A DNA stretch of 64,000 nucleotides, taken from assembly GCF_014637345.1 (NCBI RefSeq), contig NZ_BMEX01000003.1:250001-314000 (forward strand), written 5' to 3'. This document shows, piece by piece, positions 47,454 to 57,142 of this stretch (its first letter is position 1; each line of letters starts with the position of its first letter). The position numbers were made by a program, and so were the translations under genes. Under the pieces are notes generated by a model, which ran no database searches, had not been told where the DNA came from, and saw only the letters and a program-made list of their open reading frames with translations. The stretch is from Kroppenstedtia guangzhouensis (GTDB lineage Bacteria; Bacillota; Bacilli; Thermoactinomycetales; DSM-45169).

Positions 47454-47591
47454 TCACTAGAAGCGTTGTGAATTAGTGGTGGTCGGGCCGGTCGGGATTG
47501 GGTTTCACATTCCGGCGAGTCTGACGATCCAAAGACGCTCCATGTGAAACCCACCTCTCCCAATGAACGGCTTTCACTAGTATGTTGTGAA
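47454..47591. repeat. dispersed dyad repeat, copy B
   Basis: Same family as 17024-17150. Left part AAGCGTTGTGAA (47461-47472), then GGTCGGGATTGGGTTTCACA (47490-47509), a centre of about 30 bases, and ATGTGAAACCCACCTCTCCC (47542-47561). TCACTAG occurs at both ends, 47454-47460 and 47574-47580, each followed by GTTGTGAA; this may be a target duplication or imprecise copy. It lies between the IS3 remnant and the minD terminator. Confidence 0.7.
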
Positions 47592-47660
47592 ATACGGATT
47601 CAGTCCATCAGTGTGCGCCCTTAATTTATGAAAATGATTCATCGCAGTTCACACCCACAA

Positions 47661-47696
47661 ACCAAAAAAGCACCCGCCTCCAGGTGCTTTTTTGGT
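47661..47696 (-). terminator. terminator after minD
   Basis: ACCAAAAAAGCACC and GGTGCTTTTTTGGT pair over CGCCTCCA; T runs exist on both strands, so it also works rightward. It directly follows the minD stop. Confidence 0.9.
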
Positions 47697-48491
47697 TTAT
47701 GCCAAGCCAAGCCAGCGCTTCATTCGGTGGAATAGTTTCCGTTCCGGGTCGAGGGGGAGGAGGGGGACCACTTCTCCCTGGATCCGGCGGGCGATGTTGC
47801 GGTAGGCTTTGGCGGCGAGATTTCGAGATTGGAAGACGATGGGTTCTCCCTGATGTCCGGCCCGGATCACTTCCTCGTCATCAGGGACCACCCCCAACAG
47901 ATCAACGGCCAAGACGGAGATGACTTCCTCCACATCCAACATGCCCCCCTCTTTCACCATCTGGGGCCGAAACCGGTTGACCACCAGTTTGGGTTGCGGA
48001 ACCCTCTCCTTTTCCAGGATTCCAATCACCCGGTCCGCATCGCGGATGGCCGCATTTTCCGGACTGCTGACCACAATCGCCCGGTCCGCCCCGGCGACGG
48101 CATTCTTAAAGCCCATCTCAATCCCCGCCGGACAATCGATGATGACGTAATCAAACCGTTCCTTCAACTCGGCGGTCAGCCAGCGGAGTTGTTTTGCATC
48201 CACCGCAGACTTGTCTTTCGTCTGGGCCGCAGGCAACAGGTAAAGAGTGTCGCACCGTTTATGTTTGATCCATGCCTGTTCGATTTTGCACTTTTGTTCA
48301 GTCACATCCACCAGGTCATAGATGATGCGGTTTTCCAACCCCAACAGCACATCCAGATTGCGTAACCCGATATCCGTGTCCAGAAGGCACACCTTCTTGC
48401 CGGACAAGGCCAGGGCAGTCCCAATATTGGCCGATGTCGTCGTCTTGCCCACCCCGCCTTTCCCGGAAGTTACGACGATGGCTTCCCCCAC
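47697..48491 (-). CDS. minD: septum site-determining ATPase MinD
   Basis: A 264-residue ParA-like ATPase with the deviant Walker A GKGGVGKTT at residues 10-18 and the C-terminal membrane-targeting helix LFHRMKRWLGLA. With MinC it blocks Z-ring formation at the poles. GTG start at 48491. minD follows minC with a 23-base gap, the reverse of the Escherichia coli order but normal for Bacillales. Confidence 0.97.
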   Translation of the reverse strand: MGEAIVVTSGKGGVGKTTTSANIGTALALSGKKVCLLDTDIGLRNLDVLLGLENRIIYDLVDVTEQKCKIEQAWIKHKRCDTLYLLPAAQTKDKSAVDAKQLRWLTAELKERFDYVIIDCPAGIEMGFKNAVAGADRAIVVSSPENAAIRDADRVIGILEKERVPQPKLVVNRFRPQMVKEGGMLDVEEVISVLAVDLLGVVPDDEEVIRAGHQGEPIVFQSRNLAAKAYRNIARRIQGEVVPLLPLDPERKLFHRMKRWLGLA

Positions 48492-48514
48492 TCTTTACCC
48501 TCCTCCCGGCCATT

Positions 48515-49189
48515 CTATGATCTGAACCGGTTCCCTTTCCACTCGATTTCCGGACGGATGCGATTCAAATGGTGCATTTTATCCACGGCAATCTGCCCAT
48601 TGACCAAGTAAGCAAAATTCATGCCGGTGACTCCGGACTCCCCCCATTCATCCGGTGGACGGGACACCACACCGGCGATCCGCAGTTGGGTCGGGTATAG
48701 GCTGGAGGCAGCGATGATCGCCTCTTCATCCCCCTCGCCCCCCGCATGGGCCAACCCCCGCAGAGCCCCCAGGACATAGATACTCCCCGTGGAACGGACT
48801 GTCCCTCCGGGGTTCACATCTCCTAGGAGAAGAAGATCTCCCCGGTGTTCCAGAATCTGACCGGAACGGACGGTTCCGGTCAATATTTGAATTCCCTGAT
48901 CCTCCACCAGATAGGGCCGGCCATTGGATGTTTCGATGGAATGGATAATCAGGTTTTTGTGGGAGGAAAACAATCTTCTCATTTCCTTTTCTTCGTCCCG
49001 CGTGATCTGTCTTTTTCCCAGCTTGATCAGGACACGGGTATCGGGGCCGTCCCACAGATTGGATCCATCCTCCAGCTTAGATTTCAGTTCGCTCAATACT
49101 GTAGAAAAGGGACGTGACTCATTTAGCAAAAAGAGAAGCCCAGCCTTGGTTCCCTTAATGTGCACACCCGGTTTCATCACTTTACCCAT
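48515..49189 (-). CDS. minC: septum site-determining protein MinC
   Basis: A 224-residue MinC with an N-terminal domain (VHIKGTKAGLLFLLNE) and the C-terminal beta-helix with GDLLLLGDVNPGGTVRSTGS and VLGALRGLAHAG, the MinD-binding cap. It inhibits FtsZ assembly. Start 49189 follows GGGGTGA; the open frame reaches 49267 without ribosome binding site. Confidence 0.95.
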   Translation of the reverse strand: MGKVMKPGVHIKGTKAGLLFLLNESRPFSTVLSELKSKLEDGSNLWDGPDTRVLIKLGKRQITRDEEKEMRRLFSSHKNLIIHSIETSNGRPYLVEDQGIQILTGTVRSGQILEHRGDLLLLGDVNPGGTVRSTGSIYVLGALRGLAHAGGEGDEEAIIAASSLYPTQLRIAGVVSRPPDEWGESGVTGMNFAYLVNGQIAVDKMHHLNRIRPEIEWKGNRFRS

Positions 49190-49280
49190 GATCCAGTTCA
49201 CCCCGTTCTCTCTATGTTTTCGGCACATACCCGAAAAATCCTCCTCTTCGGACATGACCGGATACACAGGCAGATCTTAT

Positions 49281-49805
49281 TTATTCAAACAATTGTAGCG
49301 AATGAGGGTGAAATCGTCCGACAATCCACCGAACTCCTCGGTAGACCGGATAAGCGACTACGGTGTTGATCAAAACGGAGGGGATGATATGATAAATCAT
49401 CGACTCTTCCCAAGGGATTTGCGTCACGTTGAAGAGACGGTACCAACCGAATACCATGCACAGATGCACCGCCTGACAAATCCCGGTCGCACATAGAGCA
49501 ACAATGGGACCGGAAACAAATTGCCGGGAGATCTGTCCCGCTATATAACCGATCGCGGCAGTGCTGAAGGCATAGACTCCAATCACCTGTCCAAACACCA
49601 GATCGTGGATCAAACCGAAACATAATCCATATATCAGACCGGCCTTTCTTCCCTGAATCAAAGACAAAAGAATAATTCCGCTGGTCACCGGCTGCGGAAT
49701 CCAAACAAATGGACTCCCCCAAGCCTGGGGAGCCAAATCTTGCAACACAGTTCCCTCCAACAAAAAAAGAAAGGAGAGGAAACCGGTTAGCATCCAGGCT
49801 GCCAT
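49281..49805 (-). CDS. mreD: rod shape-determining protein MreD
   Basis: A 174-residue membrane protein with five or six helices, the small partner in the mreBCD cell-wall elongation complex. Recognised by size, membrane layout (AGLIYGLCFGLIHDLVFGQV) and by position after mreC. Little sequence identity is expected in the family. Confidence 0.93.
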   Translation of the reverse strand: MAAWMLTGFLSFLFLLEGTVLQDLAPQAWGSPFVWIPQPVTSGIILLSLIQGRKAGLIYGLCFGLIHDLVFGQVIGVYAFSTAAIGYIAGQISRQFVSGPIVALCATGICQAVHLCMVFGWYRLFNVTQIPWEESMIYHIIPSVLINTVVAYPVYRGVRWIVGRFHPHSLQLFE

Positions 49806-49808
49806 GGC

Positions 49809-50675
49809 TTAATTCCCTCCGTTTCTCTCGTCCTTTGAGTCCAATTTCTGCCGGTGTTTTTTCAGTTGAATTTTGGCCGGGTCACGGACCACCATCACAT
49901 ATTGGAGTCGCTCAAACCGGGCGGCGGGTTTCACATAAACCATTTGATCCACTCCGAAATCCCCCGTTGTCACCTTATCGACGGTTCCAATCAAAAGATT
50001 GCCCGGGAAGATCTCGGACATTCCCGAGGTGACCACCAGTTGCCCTTTTTTCAATTGAACTCCGGAAGGGATCTTCTTCATCAGCAGGCGCTTGCTTTTT
50101 TCGTCATATCCTTCGATCAGACCGAATATTTCCTCCCCGGCCAGAACATGAGCGGCAATCCCCGGGGTGCTGCCGGAGTCTGTAAGAAGTTGGATATCCG
50201 CCATCTGATCGGTCACCGCCGACACCCGTCCAATCAAGCCCTCATGGGTGACGACCGGCATATTCCTTTGGATTCCGTCCTTCTTCCCTTTGTCGATCAC
50301 CAGCCGGTCATTCCAACGATCCGGACTGCGGGCCACGGTCTGAGCCGTAATATAGCTTTCTTTGTTTTTATCAATATAATCGGCTGCCTCTTTCAGCTGA
50401 CGGTTTTCCTGCTTCAACCGACTCAATTCCGCTTTTAATTGAAGGATTTCCTCACCTTCCTCACCTTTCCCCTCTGGAGATCCCTCCGCCAGAAGACGGG
50501 AGGGGGAAGGGATCCAACTGCTCAACCAAGCGACAGTATTCTTCACTCCGGCTTCCACCCAGGTCACCTTTTCCCGTTCTCCCCGGGTCATCCCGACAGA
50601 GACCGTCAACAGGATCACCGCCAGCAACAGGACAAACAGACGACGATTGGCAAACAAGCGTAAAAACACATTCAT
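49809..50675 (-). CDS. mreC: rod shape-determining protein MreC
   Basis: A 288-residue protein with one N-terminal membrane helix (LFVLLLAVILLTVSV), a coiled coil (about 75-105, EEILQLKAELSRLKQENRQL) and the extracytoplasmic beta-domain with GVQLKKGQLVVTSGMSEIFP. It links MreB to the wall synthases. Its start lies right at the mreB stop; ATG 50675 and GTG 50678 are both possible with AAAGGTG. Confidence 0.95.
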   Translation of the reverse strand: MNVFLRLFANRRLFVLLLAVILLTVSVGMTRGEREKVTWVEAGVKNTVAWLSSWIPSPSRLLAEGSPEGKGEEGEEILQLKAELSRLKQENRQLKEAADYIDKNKESYITAQTVARSPDRWNDRLVIDKGKKDGIQRNMPVVTHEGLIGRVSAVTDQMADIQLLTDSGSTPGIAAHVLAGEEIFGLIEGYDEKSKRLLMKKIPSGVQLKKGQLVVTSGMSEIFPGNLLIGTVDKVTTGDFGVDQMVYVKPAARFERLQYVMVVRDPAKIQLKKHRQKLDSKDERNGGN

Positions 50676-50680
50676 CACCT

Positions 50681-51781
50681 TTATGACCGGCGACGGTCAC
50701 GAGGAGAAGAGATCCCCACGCCGGAAGTGAACAGATGGATATTTTCAAGGGATTGTCCCGTACCGATAGCCACACAATCCAAAGCATTTTCCGCAATCAC
50801 TACTGACATTTTCGTCTCTTCCGCCAGTCTTTGGTCCAGTTTTCGCAACAGTGCACCACCCCCAGTCAACACAATCCCCTGATCCATGACATCTGCCGCC
50901 AGTTCCGGCGGGGTCTGTTCCAGAGTCAGCTTGACCGATTCAATGATGGCACTCACTGTATCATCGAGTGCTTCCGCCACTTCAGTGGAGGTGATCTCGA
51001 TGGTCTTAGGCAGGCCGGAGATCAGATCCCGACCACGAATTTCCCGGACTTCTTTCGGATCTATTGCCATCGCCGATCCGATCTCCAATTTCAGCGTTTC
51101 GGCACTCCGTTCACCGATCATCAAGTTGTACATGCGTTTGATATATTGGATGATCGCATCATCCATACCGTCCCCGGCCACACGCAGGGATTTAGAAGTG
51201 ACGATTCCGCCCAGAGAGATGACGGCGACCTCCGTCGTCCCGCCTCCGATATCCACTACCATGCTCCCCGTCGGTTCCCAGACAGGCAAACCGGCGCCGA
51301 TGGCGGCGGCAAAAGGTTCCTCAATGGTGTGAGCCTCCTTGGCACCGGCTGCACGGGTTGCCTCTTCCACCGCACGCTTTTCCACCGGAGTGACTCCAGT
51401 CGGAACACAAACCATCACATTGGGACGACGGGGGAGATAGACTCGTTGGTTCTGCGCTTGCTTGATAAAATATTCCAACATGGTGGCGGTTGTATTGTAA
51501 TCGGCGATCACTCCATCTTTCATGGGACGAATGGCCACAATGTTGCTCGGAGTCCTTCCGATCATCCGTTTGGCTTCATCCCCCACGGCTTTAATCTCCT
51601 GGGATCCTGTTTCCAGTGCCACCACAGATGGTTCTCTTACCACGATCCCTTGACCCTTTAGATAGACCAAGGTGTTGGCCGTCCCCAGATCGATTCCCAT
51701 GTCTCTTGTGAATCCTCCGAATTTCTGGAAGATCGTCTCATTTCCTCCGTCTTTTCCTTTGTTCCCAAACCAGAATCGCAT
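50681..51781 (-). CDS. mreB: rod shape-determining actin MreB
   Basis: A 366-residue actin-like ATPase. Phosphate 1 loop [17 protein letters not shown], phosphate 2 loop [19 protein letters not shown], and [12 protein letters not shown] for adenosine binding are clear. The N-terminal 15 residues before [12 protein letters not shown] are longer than usual; no better start (ATG, GTG or TTG) lies close to FQKFGG, so ATG 51781 is kept. It directs lateral wall growth. Confidence 0.96.
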   Translation of the reverse strand: MRFWFGNKGKDGGNETIFQKFGGFTRDMGIDLGTANTLVYLKGQGIVVREPSVVALETGSQEIKAVGDEAKRMIGRTPSNIVAIRPMKDGVIADYNTTATMLEYFIKQAQNQRVYLPRRPNVMVCVPTGVTPVEKRAVEEATRAAGAKEAHTIEEPFAAAIGAGLPVWEPTGSMVVDIGGGTTEVAVISLGGIVTSKSLRVAGDGMDDAIIQYIKRMYNLMIGERSAETLKLEIGSAMAIDPKEVREIRGRDLISGLPKTIEITSTEVAEALDDTVSAIIESVKLTLEQTPPELAADVMDQGIVLTGGGALLRKLDQRLAEETKMSVVIAENALDCVAIGTGQSLENIHLFTSGVGISSPRDRRRS

Positions 51782-51834
51782 GAACCATCTCAGTCCTTCG
51801 CTTATAGTATTCTCATTTTTTTAGACACGGAGAA

Positions 51835-52533
51835 TCAGACAGGAATAATCCCCTTTTCTTTCATGCTGTAGTAACGATGATCCCCGATGATGATATGGTC
51901 CAATAACTCAATCCCGACGATCTGTCCTGCCTCGACCAGGCGTTCCGTCACATGAATGTCCTCCCGACTGGGTGTCGGATCCCCGCTCGGGTGATTGTGG
52001 ACACAGATCACTCCTGCTGAGCTTCTGCGGATCGCTTCCCGGAACACCTCCCGCGGATGAACCACCGACGAATTGAGACTGCCTACAAAAATGCATTTTT
52101 TATCGATTACCCGGTTTTTGGTGTTCAGAAACAGACAAAGAAAATGTTCCTGGGACAGATGCCTCATCTCATCCATCACATAATCGGCGGCATCCCCGGG
52201 AGACCGAATCTGGATCCGCTCCGAGGGCAAGGCCCGGAAGACCCGGCGCCCCAGCTCGATTCCCGCCAGGAGCTGAATCGCTTTGGCCGGTCCGATCCCT
52301 CTGATCTGAACCAACTCATTCAAGGTGGAGCCGGCCAATCCTTTTAATCCTTCCGACCGGGAGAGAACCCGGTTGGCCAGTTGAAGCACTGACTCCGAAG
52401 AGGTGCCCGTCCGCAATAGAATGGCAACCAGCTCCGCATTGGAAAGTGAGGCCGGCCCCTGCCGGGACAACCGTTCCCTGGGCCGGTCTTCTTCTGGTAC
52501 ATCACGAATCATCAATTGTTCCGGCGAACGCAA
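51835..52533 (-). CDS. radC: RadC/YsxA JAMM-fold protein
   Basis: A 232-residue RadC family protein: helix-hairpin-helix DNA-binding part (LVQIRGIGPAKAIQLLAGIE) and a C-terminal JAMM/MPN+ site with VHNHPSGDPTPSREDI. The role in DNA repair is disputed; the family is common in Firmicutes between maf and mreB. TTG 52533 lies about 11 bases after AAAGGGAGG; an alternative ATG is at 52512 and the frame extends to 52563. Confidence 0.92.
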   Translation of the reverse strand: MRSPEQLMIRDVPEEDRPRERLSRQGPASLSNAELVAILLRTGTSSESVLQLANRVLSRSEGLKGLAGSTLNELVQIRGIGPAKAIQLLAGIELGRRVFRALPSERIQIRSPGDAADYVMDEMRHLSQEHFLCLFLNTKNRVIDKKCIFVGSLNSSVVHPREVFREAIRRSSAGVICVHNHPSGDPTPSREDIHVTERLVEAGQIVGIELLDHIIIGDHRYYSMKEKGIIPV

Positions 52534-52595
52534 CTTCTGAAAAACCTCCCTTTGAACCGGCAAAATAAGGAGGGCCTGTTGCCAGATCTCAGTTG

Positions 52596-53213
52596 TTACG
52601 CCTTATTTTCCGGAGCGAATGATCCCTTGAGGACAGGGTAACCCATCTCATTCATCATGTCATAAAGCAGGGGAAGTGACATCCCCACTACATTGGAGTA
52701 ACAGCCATCGATCCAATCCACCCAAAGGGAACCGATACCCTGAATCCCGTACGCCCCCGCTTTATCCATCGGCTCCCCGGTGGAAACGTACCATCGGATC
52801 TCATCCAAACTCATGTTACGAATCATCACTTCCGTCACCCGGTGCCTGATCAGGCGATGGGATACTTTTCCTTTGACCACCTCCACCAGAGCAATCCCGG
52901 TATACACCTGGTGGGACTGCCCTTGAAGGTGTTGGAGAATGCGACAAGCCTCTTTCTCATCTCCCGGCTTGCCCAGGATCTCATCCCCTAGGGCCACAAC
53001 CGTATCCGCTCCGATCACCAATGCTTGTTTTTTTGTATGAGCCACTGCCAGCGCTTTTTTGGCGGCAAGGATCTCCACCAGTTCCCCCGGCGCCGGCTCT
53101 CCCGGAACTTCCTCCGTCACAGAACTGGGGTGAACCGAAAAGGAGAGCCCCATCGTTTTGAGGAGATTTTTTCGTCGCGGGGAACCGGAGGCGAGTACGA
53201 GTTCCGGCTGCAT
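52596..53213 (-). CDS. maf: Maf nucleotide pyrophosphatase
   Basis: A 205-residue Maf protein that hydrolyses non-canonical dTTP/UTP-type nucleotides. LVLASGSPRRKNLLKTMG at the N-terminus, the GADTVVALGDEILGKP motif and YGIQGIGSLWVDWIDGCYSNVVGMSL are diagnostic. In Bacillus it blocks septum formation when overproduced. ATG nine bases after AAGGAGG. Confidence 0.96.
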   Translation of the reverse strand: MQPELVLASGSPRRKNLLKTMGLSFSVHPSSVTEEVPGEPAPGELVEILAAKKALAVAHTKKQALVIGADTVVALGDEILGKPGDEKEACRILQHLQGQSHQVYTGIALVEVVKGKVSHRLIRHRVTEVMIRNMSLDEIRWYVSTGEPMDKAGAYGIQGIGSLWVDWIDGCYSNVVGMSLPLLYDMMNEMGYPVLKGSFAPENKA

Positions 53214-53449
53214 GGGCCCCGACCTCCTTCATGACTGCCATGTTTCAACAAATGATTTCCATATGTGATGTCCGGACAATGATATCTGTGAGGTGAGAGG
53301 TACGGCAGTGAAAGTGAACAATTCACAAAACATATCTCTCATATTGTTAACAGGCTCCTGGGCAGAAGGAAGTCAGTAACTGGCGAACCTGTTTCCATTT
53401 GGATGGATGTGTCAAATAATATATGCAAAAAGTTACAAACGAAGAAAAT

Positions 53450-53513
53450 CGATCCTGTTAGGTCACCGACGGGGAGTCCCGGCGGCCGTCCCGAATCCGG
53501 GCAGACAGGATCG
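53450..53513. ncRNA. candidate structured RNA, three-way junction
   Basis: CGATCCTGT (53450-53458) and ACAGGATCG (53505-53513) form a 9-bp outer stem. Inside, GACGG (53468-53472) pairs with CCGTC (53486-53490), and CCCG (53490-53493) with CGGG (53498-53501) over AATC. The GC-rich element stands in an AT-rich 360-base gap between maf and spoIIB, with no matching T run. Strand and class are unknown. It is not a tRNA: the cloverleaf arms and CCA position do not fit. Confidence 0.4.
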
Positions 53514-53579
53514 CGAAAAGTCTCAGATACATGTTCAGTTTAGCAAAATCAACGGGGGGGGACAAGAAAGAATCTCCTG

Positions 53580-54695
53580 TCAACGTAAAGCCTCCACAAA
53601 TTTTTCATAAGCCAATGCATAGCGGATCAACCCTTCCTGCATTTGCCACAACATGGCGCTTTCCGGCTGCTTCGGATTGGTCTGCCCGCTTTGCACCACT
53701 TGATCCATTCCACGTACCATCTGGACCAGCTGGGGCTTGGCTTTTGCCGGGATCCCCTTTTCAAGCTGGGGAGCTGTCTGTACCAGATGATTGTAATGTT
53801 CGAGGACCTCACTCCAGACCGGTTCAAGGGAAACTCCCTTCTCCCCTGGCGCCAGCCCCTCTGCACTCTTTTCCCCCAACAACCGGAACACCTGATGCCC
53901 GTGATTCAACCAAGTGATGAGACTCTTCCCCTCCGGAATGGAGGTGAGTGGAACGGACTGGGCCCCGAACTGAACCTCTTTTGCATAGGTTTTGGCGTCC
54001 TTCTCCTCTAACACGTCTGTCAACTTGCGAGAACCCTCTCGATCCAGTCCAACCCCGCGATAGATCCGGTACGGCGGATCCTCTGTTGTGACCGCAGCCC
54101 ATCCCTCGGATCGATATTTCCGGACGGTTTTTAAAGCCCCTTCCCTTTCTTTGAAGTTCCCGCCTTGGACCAGTACGGCTTGGAGTACGGGCAACTGTAA
54201 GGTTTGTGGAGATTGTTTCTTCTTTGCCCCTGATTTTTCCCCTTCAATTCGGGATTTGGACTGTTCTGCATCATCAGGTGCCCGTCTCAAGTGAGAATCG
54301 ATGCTCCGGGTGGACAGATCCGGATCTTCCGAAAAGAAGAGACTCATGATCAGCCCTCCCATCAAGGTGCCCAACAGCACGGCTCCCACCACAGAAACCA
54401 CAACCGATCGGATACGCTTGTCCTTCCTCCCCATTCCCGTTCTGCGCCCGGAATACGGGCTTCCCCAACCAATCGGATTCTCTTCTTCCATTTCCTGAAG
54501 CGCCCGCAGCAACGGTCGTTTCCACCCCGGCGACCGGTCCTTTGGTGACCCTGAGACTCCCCCACACCTTTGACGGAAATCCCGCTTCCCGTTCTGCCGA
54601 TTTTCCCCACCGACCTGCTCCTTCTTTTTTATGAAGGGCTCAGACAACTGGGGGGTTGCATTTTTGCCACGTACATTGATCCGGGGTTTCATCAT
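53580..54695 (-). CDS. spoIIB: SpoIIB-like sporulation protein with SPOR domain
   Basis: A 371-residue protein with a long charged cytosolic N-terminus, one membrane helix (SVVVSVVGAVLLGTLMGGLI, about 107-128), a SPOR-type domain (about 175-250, LQAVLVQGGNFKEREGALKT) and a C-terminal helical part. SpoIIB localises to the sporulation septum through glycan binding and helps septal wall thinning. Position between maf and comC matches Bacillus subtilis. Start at 54695 follows AAGGAGA by about nine bases. Confidence 0.82.
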   Translation of the reverse strand: MMKPRINVRGKNATPQLSEPFIKKKEQVGGENRQNGKRDFRQRCGGVSGSPKDRSPGWKRPLLRALQEMEEENPIGWGSPYSGRRTGMGRKDKRIRSVVVSVVGAVLLGTLMGGLIMSLFFSEDPDLSTRSIDSHLRRAPDDAEQSKSRIEGEKSGAKKKQSPQTLQLPVLQAVLVQGGNFKEREGALKTVRKYRSEGWAAVTTEDPPYRIYRGVGLDREGSRKLTDVLEEKDAKTYAKEVQFGAQSVPLTSIPEGKSLITWLNHGHQVFRLLGEKSAEGLAPGEKGVSLEPVWSEVLEHYNHLVQTAPQLEKGIPAKAKPQLVQMVRGMDQVVQSGQTNPKQPESAMLWQMQEGLIRYALAYEKFVEALR

Positions 54696-54798
54696 CGATT
54701 TATCGTCTCCTTCTTCCAACTGGTACTATCATGACTATGAAATGATAGATTGAGATAGAACCGTCGGAAGCCAGCCGCTATACACAGAAACGATGAGA

Positions 54799-55428
54799 TC
54801 AGCTGTACAGAGACAGATATCGGTGAAGCAGCTTCTCCCCCCACAGACAGGATACGAAAAAACCGATCGCCAGATGAGGCGCAAAAGGAAGCGGGGTTTT
54901 ACGATCCGCCCTTCCTGTGATCAGAAGAAAGGAAGCCCAAAGACCTCCGGATATAATCCCCAGTCCCAGTCCGGTCGCCACCTTGGGCCATCCCAAAGCA
55001 AACCCGGCAACAGCGGCCATCTTGACATCCCCTCCTCCCATTCCACCCCGGGAGAGAAGGGAGATGGCCAAAAGGATTCCACCCCCGAATAATCCGGCTC
55101 CCAGCGACAAGAGAACTTCCTGTCCGGACAGGAGGCGGACCACCAAAAACCCAAGGGCAGCCATCCCGTTGAGACGATTGGGAATCAGACGGCAGGACAG
55201 ATCCAGAGCGACCGCCGCCAGCAAAAAAAGGAGAAACAGCCCACCCATAACCTGCTCCCCCACCGTCAGGGAAGATGTAACCAACAACCAGAAACCAACG
55301 GCACCCATCGCCGCCATCGAAGGCTGGATTCCCCTCTCCCTCTTCGGTTCCGAAAGAAAAATGCGACCTGTCACCCCCGGAATCCACCAACCCATGAGTC
55401 CACCCACTGACAACGCCAGCCACTCCAT
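54799..55428 (-). CDS. comC: prepilin peptidase (ComC-like)
   Basis: A 209-residue A24 aspartic peptidase with about six membrane helices. The catalytic aspartates are in ALDLSCRLIPNRLNG and MGGGDVKM. It cleaves type IV pilin-like leaders for competence pili. The N-terminal methylase domain with CxxC pairs is missing, so the protein is shorter than Bacillus ComC (about 250 residues). ATG follows GGAGGAGA. Located next to spoIIB, as in Bacillus. Confidence 0.9.
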   Translation of the reverse strand: MEWLALSVGGLMGWWIPGVTGRIFLSEPKRERGIQPSMAAMGAVGFWLLVTSSLTVGEQVMGGLFLLFLLAAVALDLSCRLIPNRLNGMAALGFLVVRLLSGQEVLLSLGAGLFGGGILLAISLLSRGGMGGGDVKMAAVAGFALGWPKVATGLGLGIISGGLWASFLLITGRADRKTPLPFAPHLAIGFFVSCLWGEKLLHRYLSLYS

Positions 55429-55520
55429 CGGCTCTCCTCCGAAGGTGCATGTGAGAATATGAATTCCAACAATTCTATCATATTACAATTTACGACAAAA
55501 TGGAAGGCCTTACCGAAAAT

Positions 55521-57118
55521 TCAGCCCGGTTTTTCTCCGTATTTTTTACGGTAATGGGACAAGGCGACCAGCGGCCAAATATAGCGGTAACTGTGATAGT
55601 GGATATAGAACTGGCCTGACAAACCGCCGCCTGTGGGCACATCCGCCATCTCCCCCGGGCTTTCGCACAACTCCAACAGCCGCTTAACCCCTGCTTCGAT
55701 CTCGGGGATGGGTGAATCATGGACCGCCACCAAAGCATTCAGCGCCCAGGCGGTCTGAACTTCGGTACTCTTCCCCAAAGGAACATACTTTCGAACCACA
55801 TCGCTGTGACAGGATTCTCCCCAACCTCCGTCTTCATTCTGAATGGTCAGGAGCCACCGAACTCCCCGGTCTATTGAGGGGTTTCCCCGCCGAAAGCCCA
55901 CCGATGCCAGACCAGTCAAGGCCGCCCAGGTTCCATAAATGTAGGCGATCCCCCATCTGCCAAACCAAGAACCGTTGGATTCCTGATGGGTTACCAGGAA
56001 TTTGCATGCCCTCTCCACCACGGGATCGACCCGTTTCCATCCCAGATGGTTACCCATCCATTCCAGGGTACGACCTGTCAGATGTGAGTGGAGGGATCGG
56101 TCCAGACCGTCTGGGCATCAGTCTTGGGCAACAGGATCATAGGCCATTTTTTGTTCGTGTTTTTTTCAAAAGCGGACCACCCTCCGTCCCGGTTTTGCAT
56201 GGACAAAGCCCAGCGGACTCCTCTCTCCCAGGCTTGGCGGACTCGTCCGTCCACCTGGGCAAGGGGACCCAGAACACGAAGACTGTAGGTGGTACCGTCC
56301 AGATCAGGATTGATCGTATTGATATCGGAAAATCCCCATCCCCCTGGAGGCACCCCCGGGTTTCGCAGTGCCCAATCCCCATAGCGATTCTGCTTCCTCG
56401 GCCAGTTGATTCAATCCGCCGCCACTGATGGATGGAGGGAGATGAGGCAACAATTCATCGATTTTCCGCTCCAATCCGGTAAAACCGGTCAAGCCATATC
56501 CGCCCCCTGTTTCTCCGTTCCAAGGGATCACGTTCCGGGGACCCCGGGGCAACCGGAGGGAAAACTTCCGATGGGATGCCAGCACAATCGGTGCCGCATG
56601 ACACCGGGTAAACCCGACAAAATCAAAGAAACTGATGGGAAACCACCAGGGAAGAAGGAATACCTTGATCGGAACCTGGGGTTCAAGATCCGGCCAATTG
56701 TACTGACCGATCAGGGTCAACATCACCTTGGTCAGGGACCCCGCCGCGGCGATCCCTCCCTGTTCCCGGACAAAGGCCTGACTGTTTTGGATGAGCGGAT
56801 CCGAAGGATCTTTAAACCCGGCGGCTACCAAAGCAAAAGAGGCCTCCATAGTGGCTGAAATGCTTCCCTCCTTTTCATCGGGATAAAGCCGCCAGATCCC
56901 ATTGTCCGATAGGGAGAGAAGACGCCCAGCCATTCCTTCCCGAAACTCTTTTTCCCCGTTGTTCCAAAAATCTCATACAGTAACAGCATATAGGCATCTG
57001 TCATGGGCCCACTCTCAAAACAGAAGATCCAACGTCCGTCCGCCTGCTGTTGACGGGTTAACTCATTCACCAGCCGATGGCTCCGTTCAGACGCCGCCTG
57101 CAGATGTTCTGCCGGCAC
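55521..57118 (-). pseudogene. squalene-hopene cyclase copy, decayed
   Basis: An upstream paralogue of the intact cyclase beginning GTG 57118 (PAEHLQAASERSHRLVNELT). At least three frame changes (near 56945, 56390 and 56090) break it, and about 105 residues between LNQLAEEAES and GDWALRN are missing, compared with residues 243-348 of the intact copy. The catalytic DxDD, DVDDTA in the intact enzyme, reads DLDGTT here (near 56312), so the proton donor is lost. The C-terminus is complete (GQFYIHYHSYRYIWPLVALS). It is a dead tandem duplicate. Confidence 0.88.
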
Positions 57119-57142
57119 CCCCTTTGCCTCCTTCCACTCCTA

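Noticed and set aside
53450-53513. tRNA gene
   Set aside because: Outer stem is nine pairs and arms do not form D, anticodon and T arms; no GGTTCGAATCC loop.
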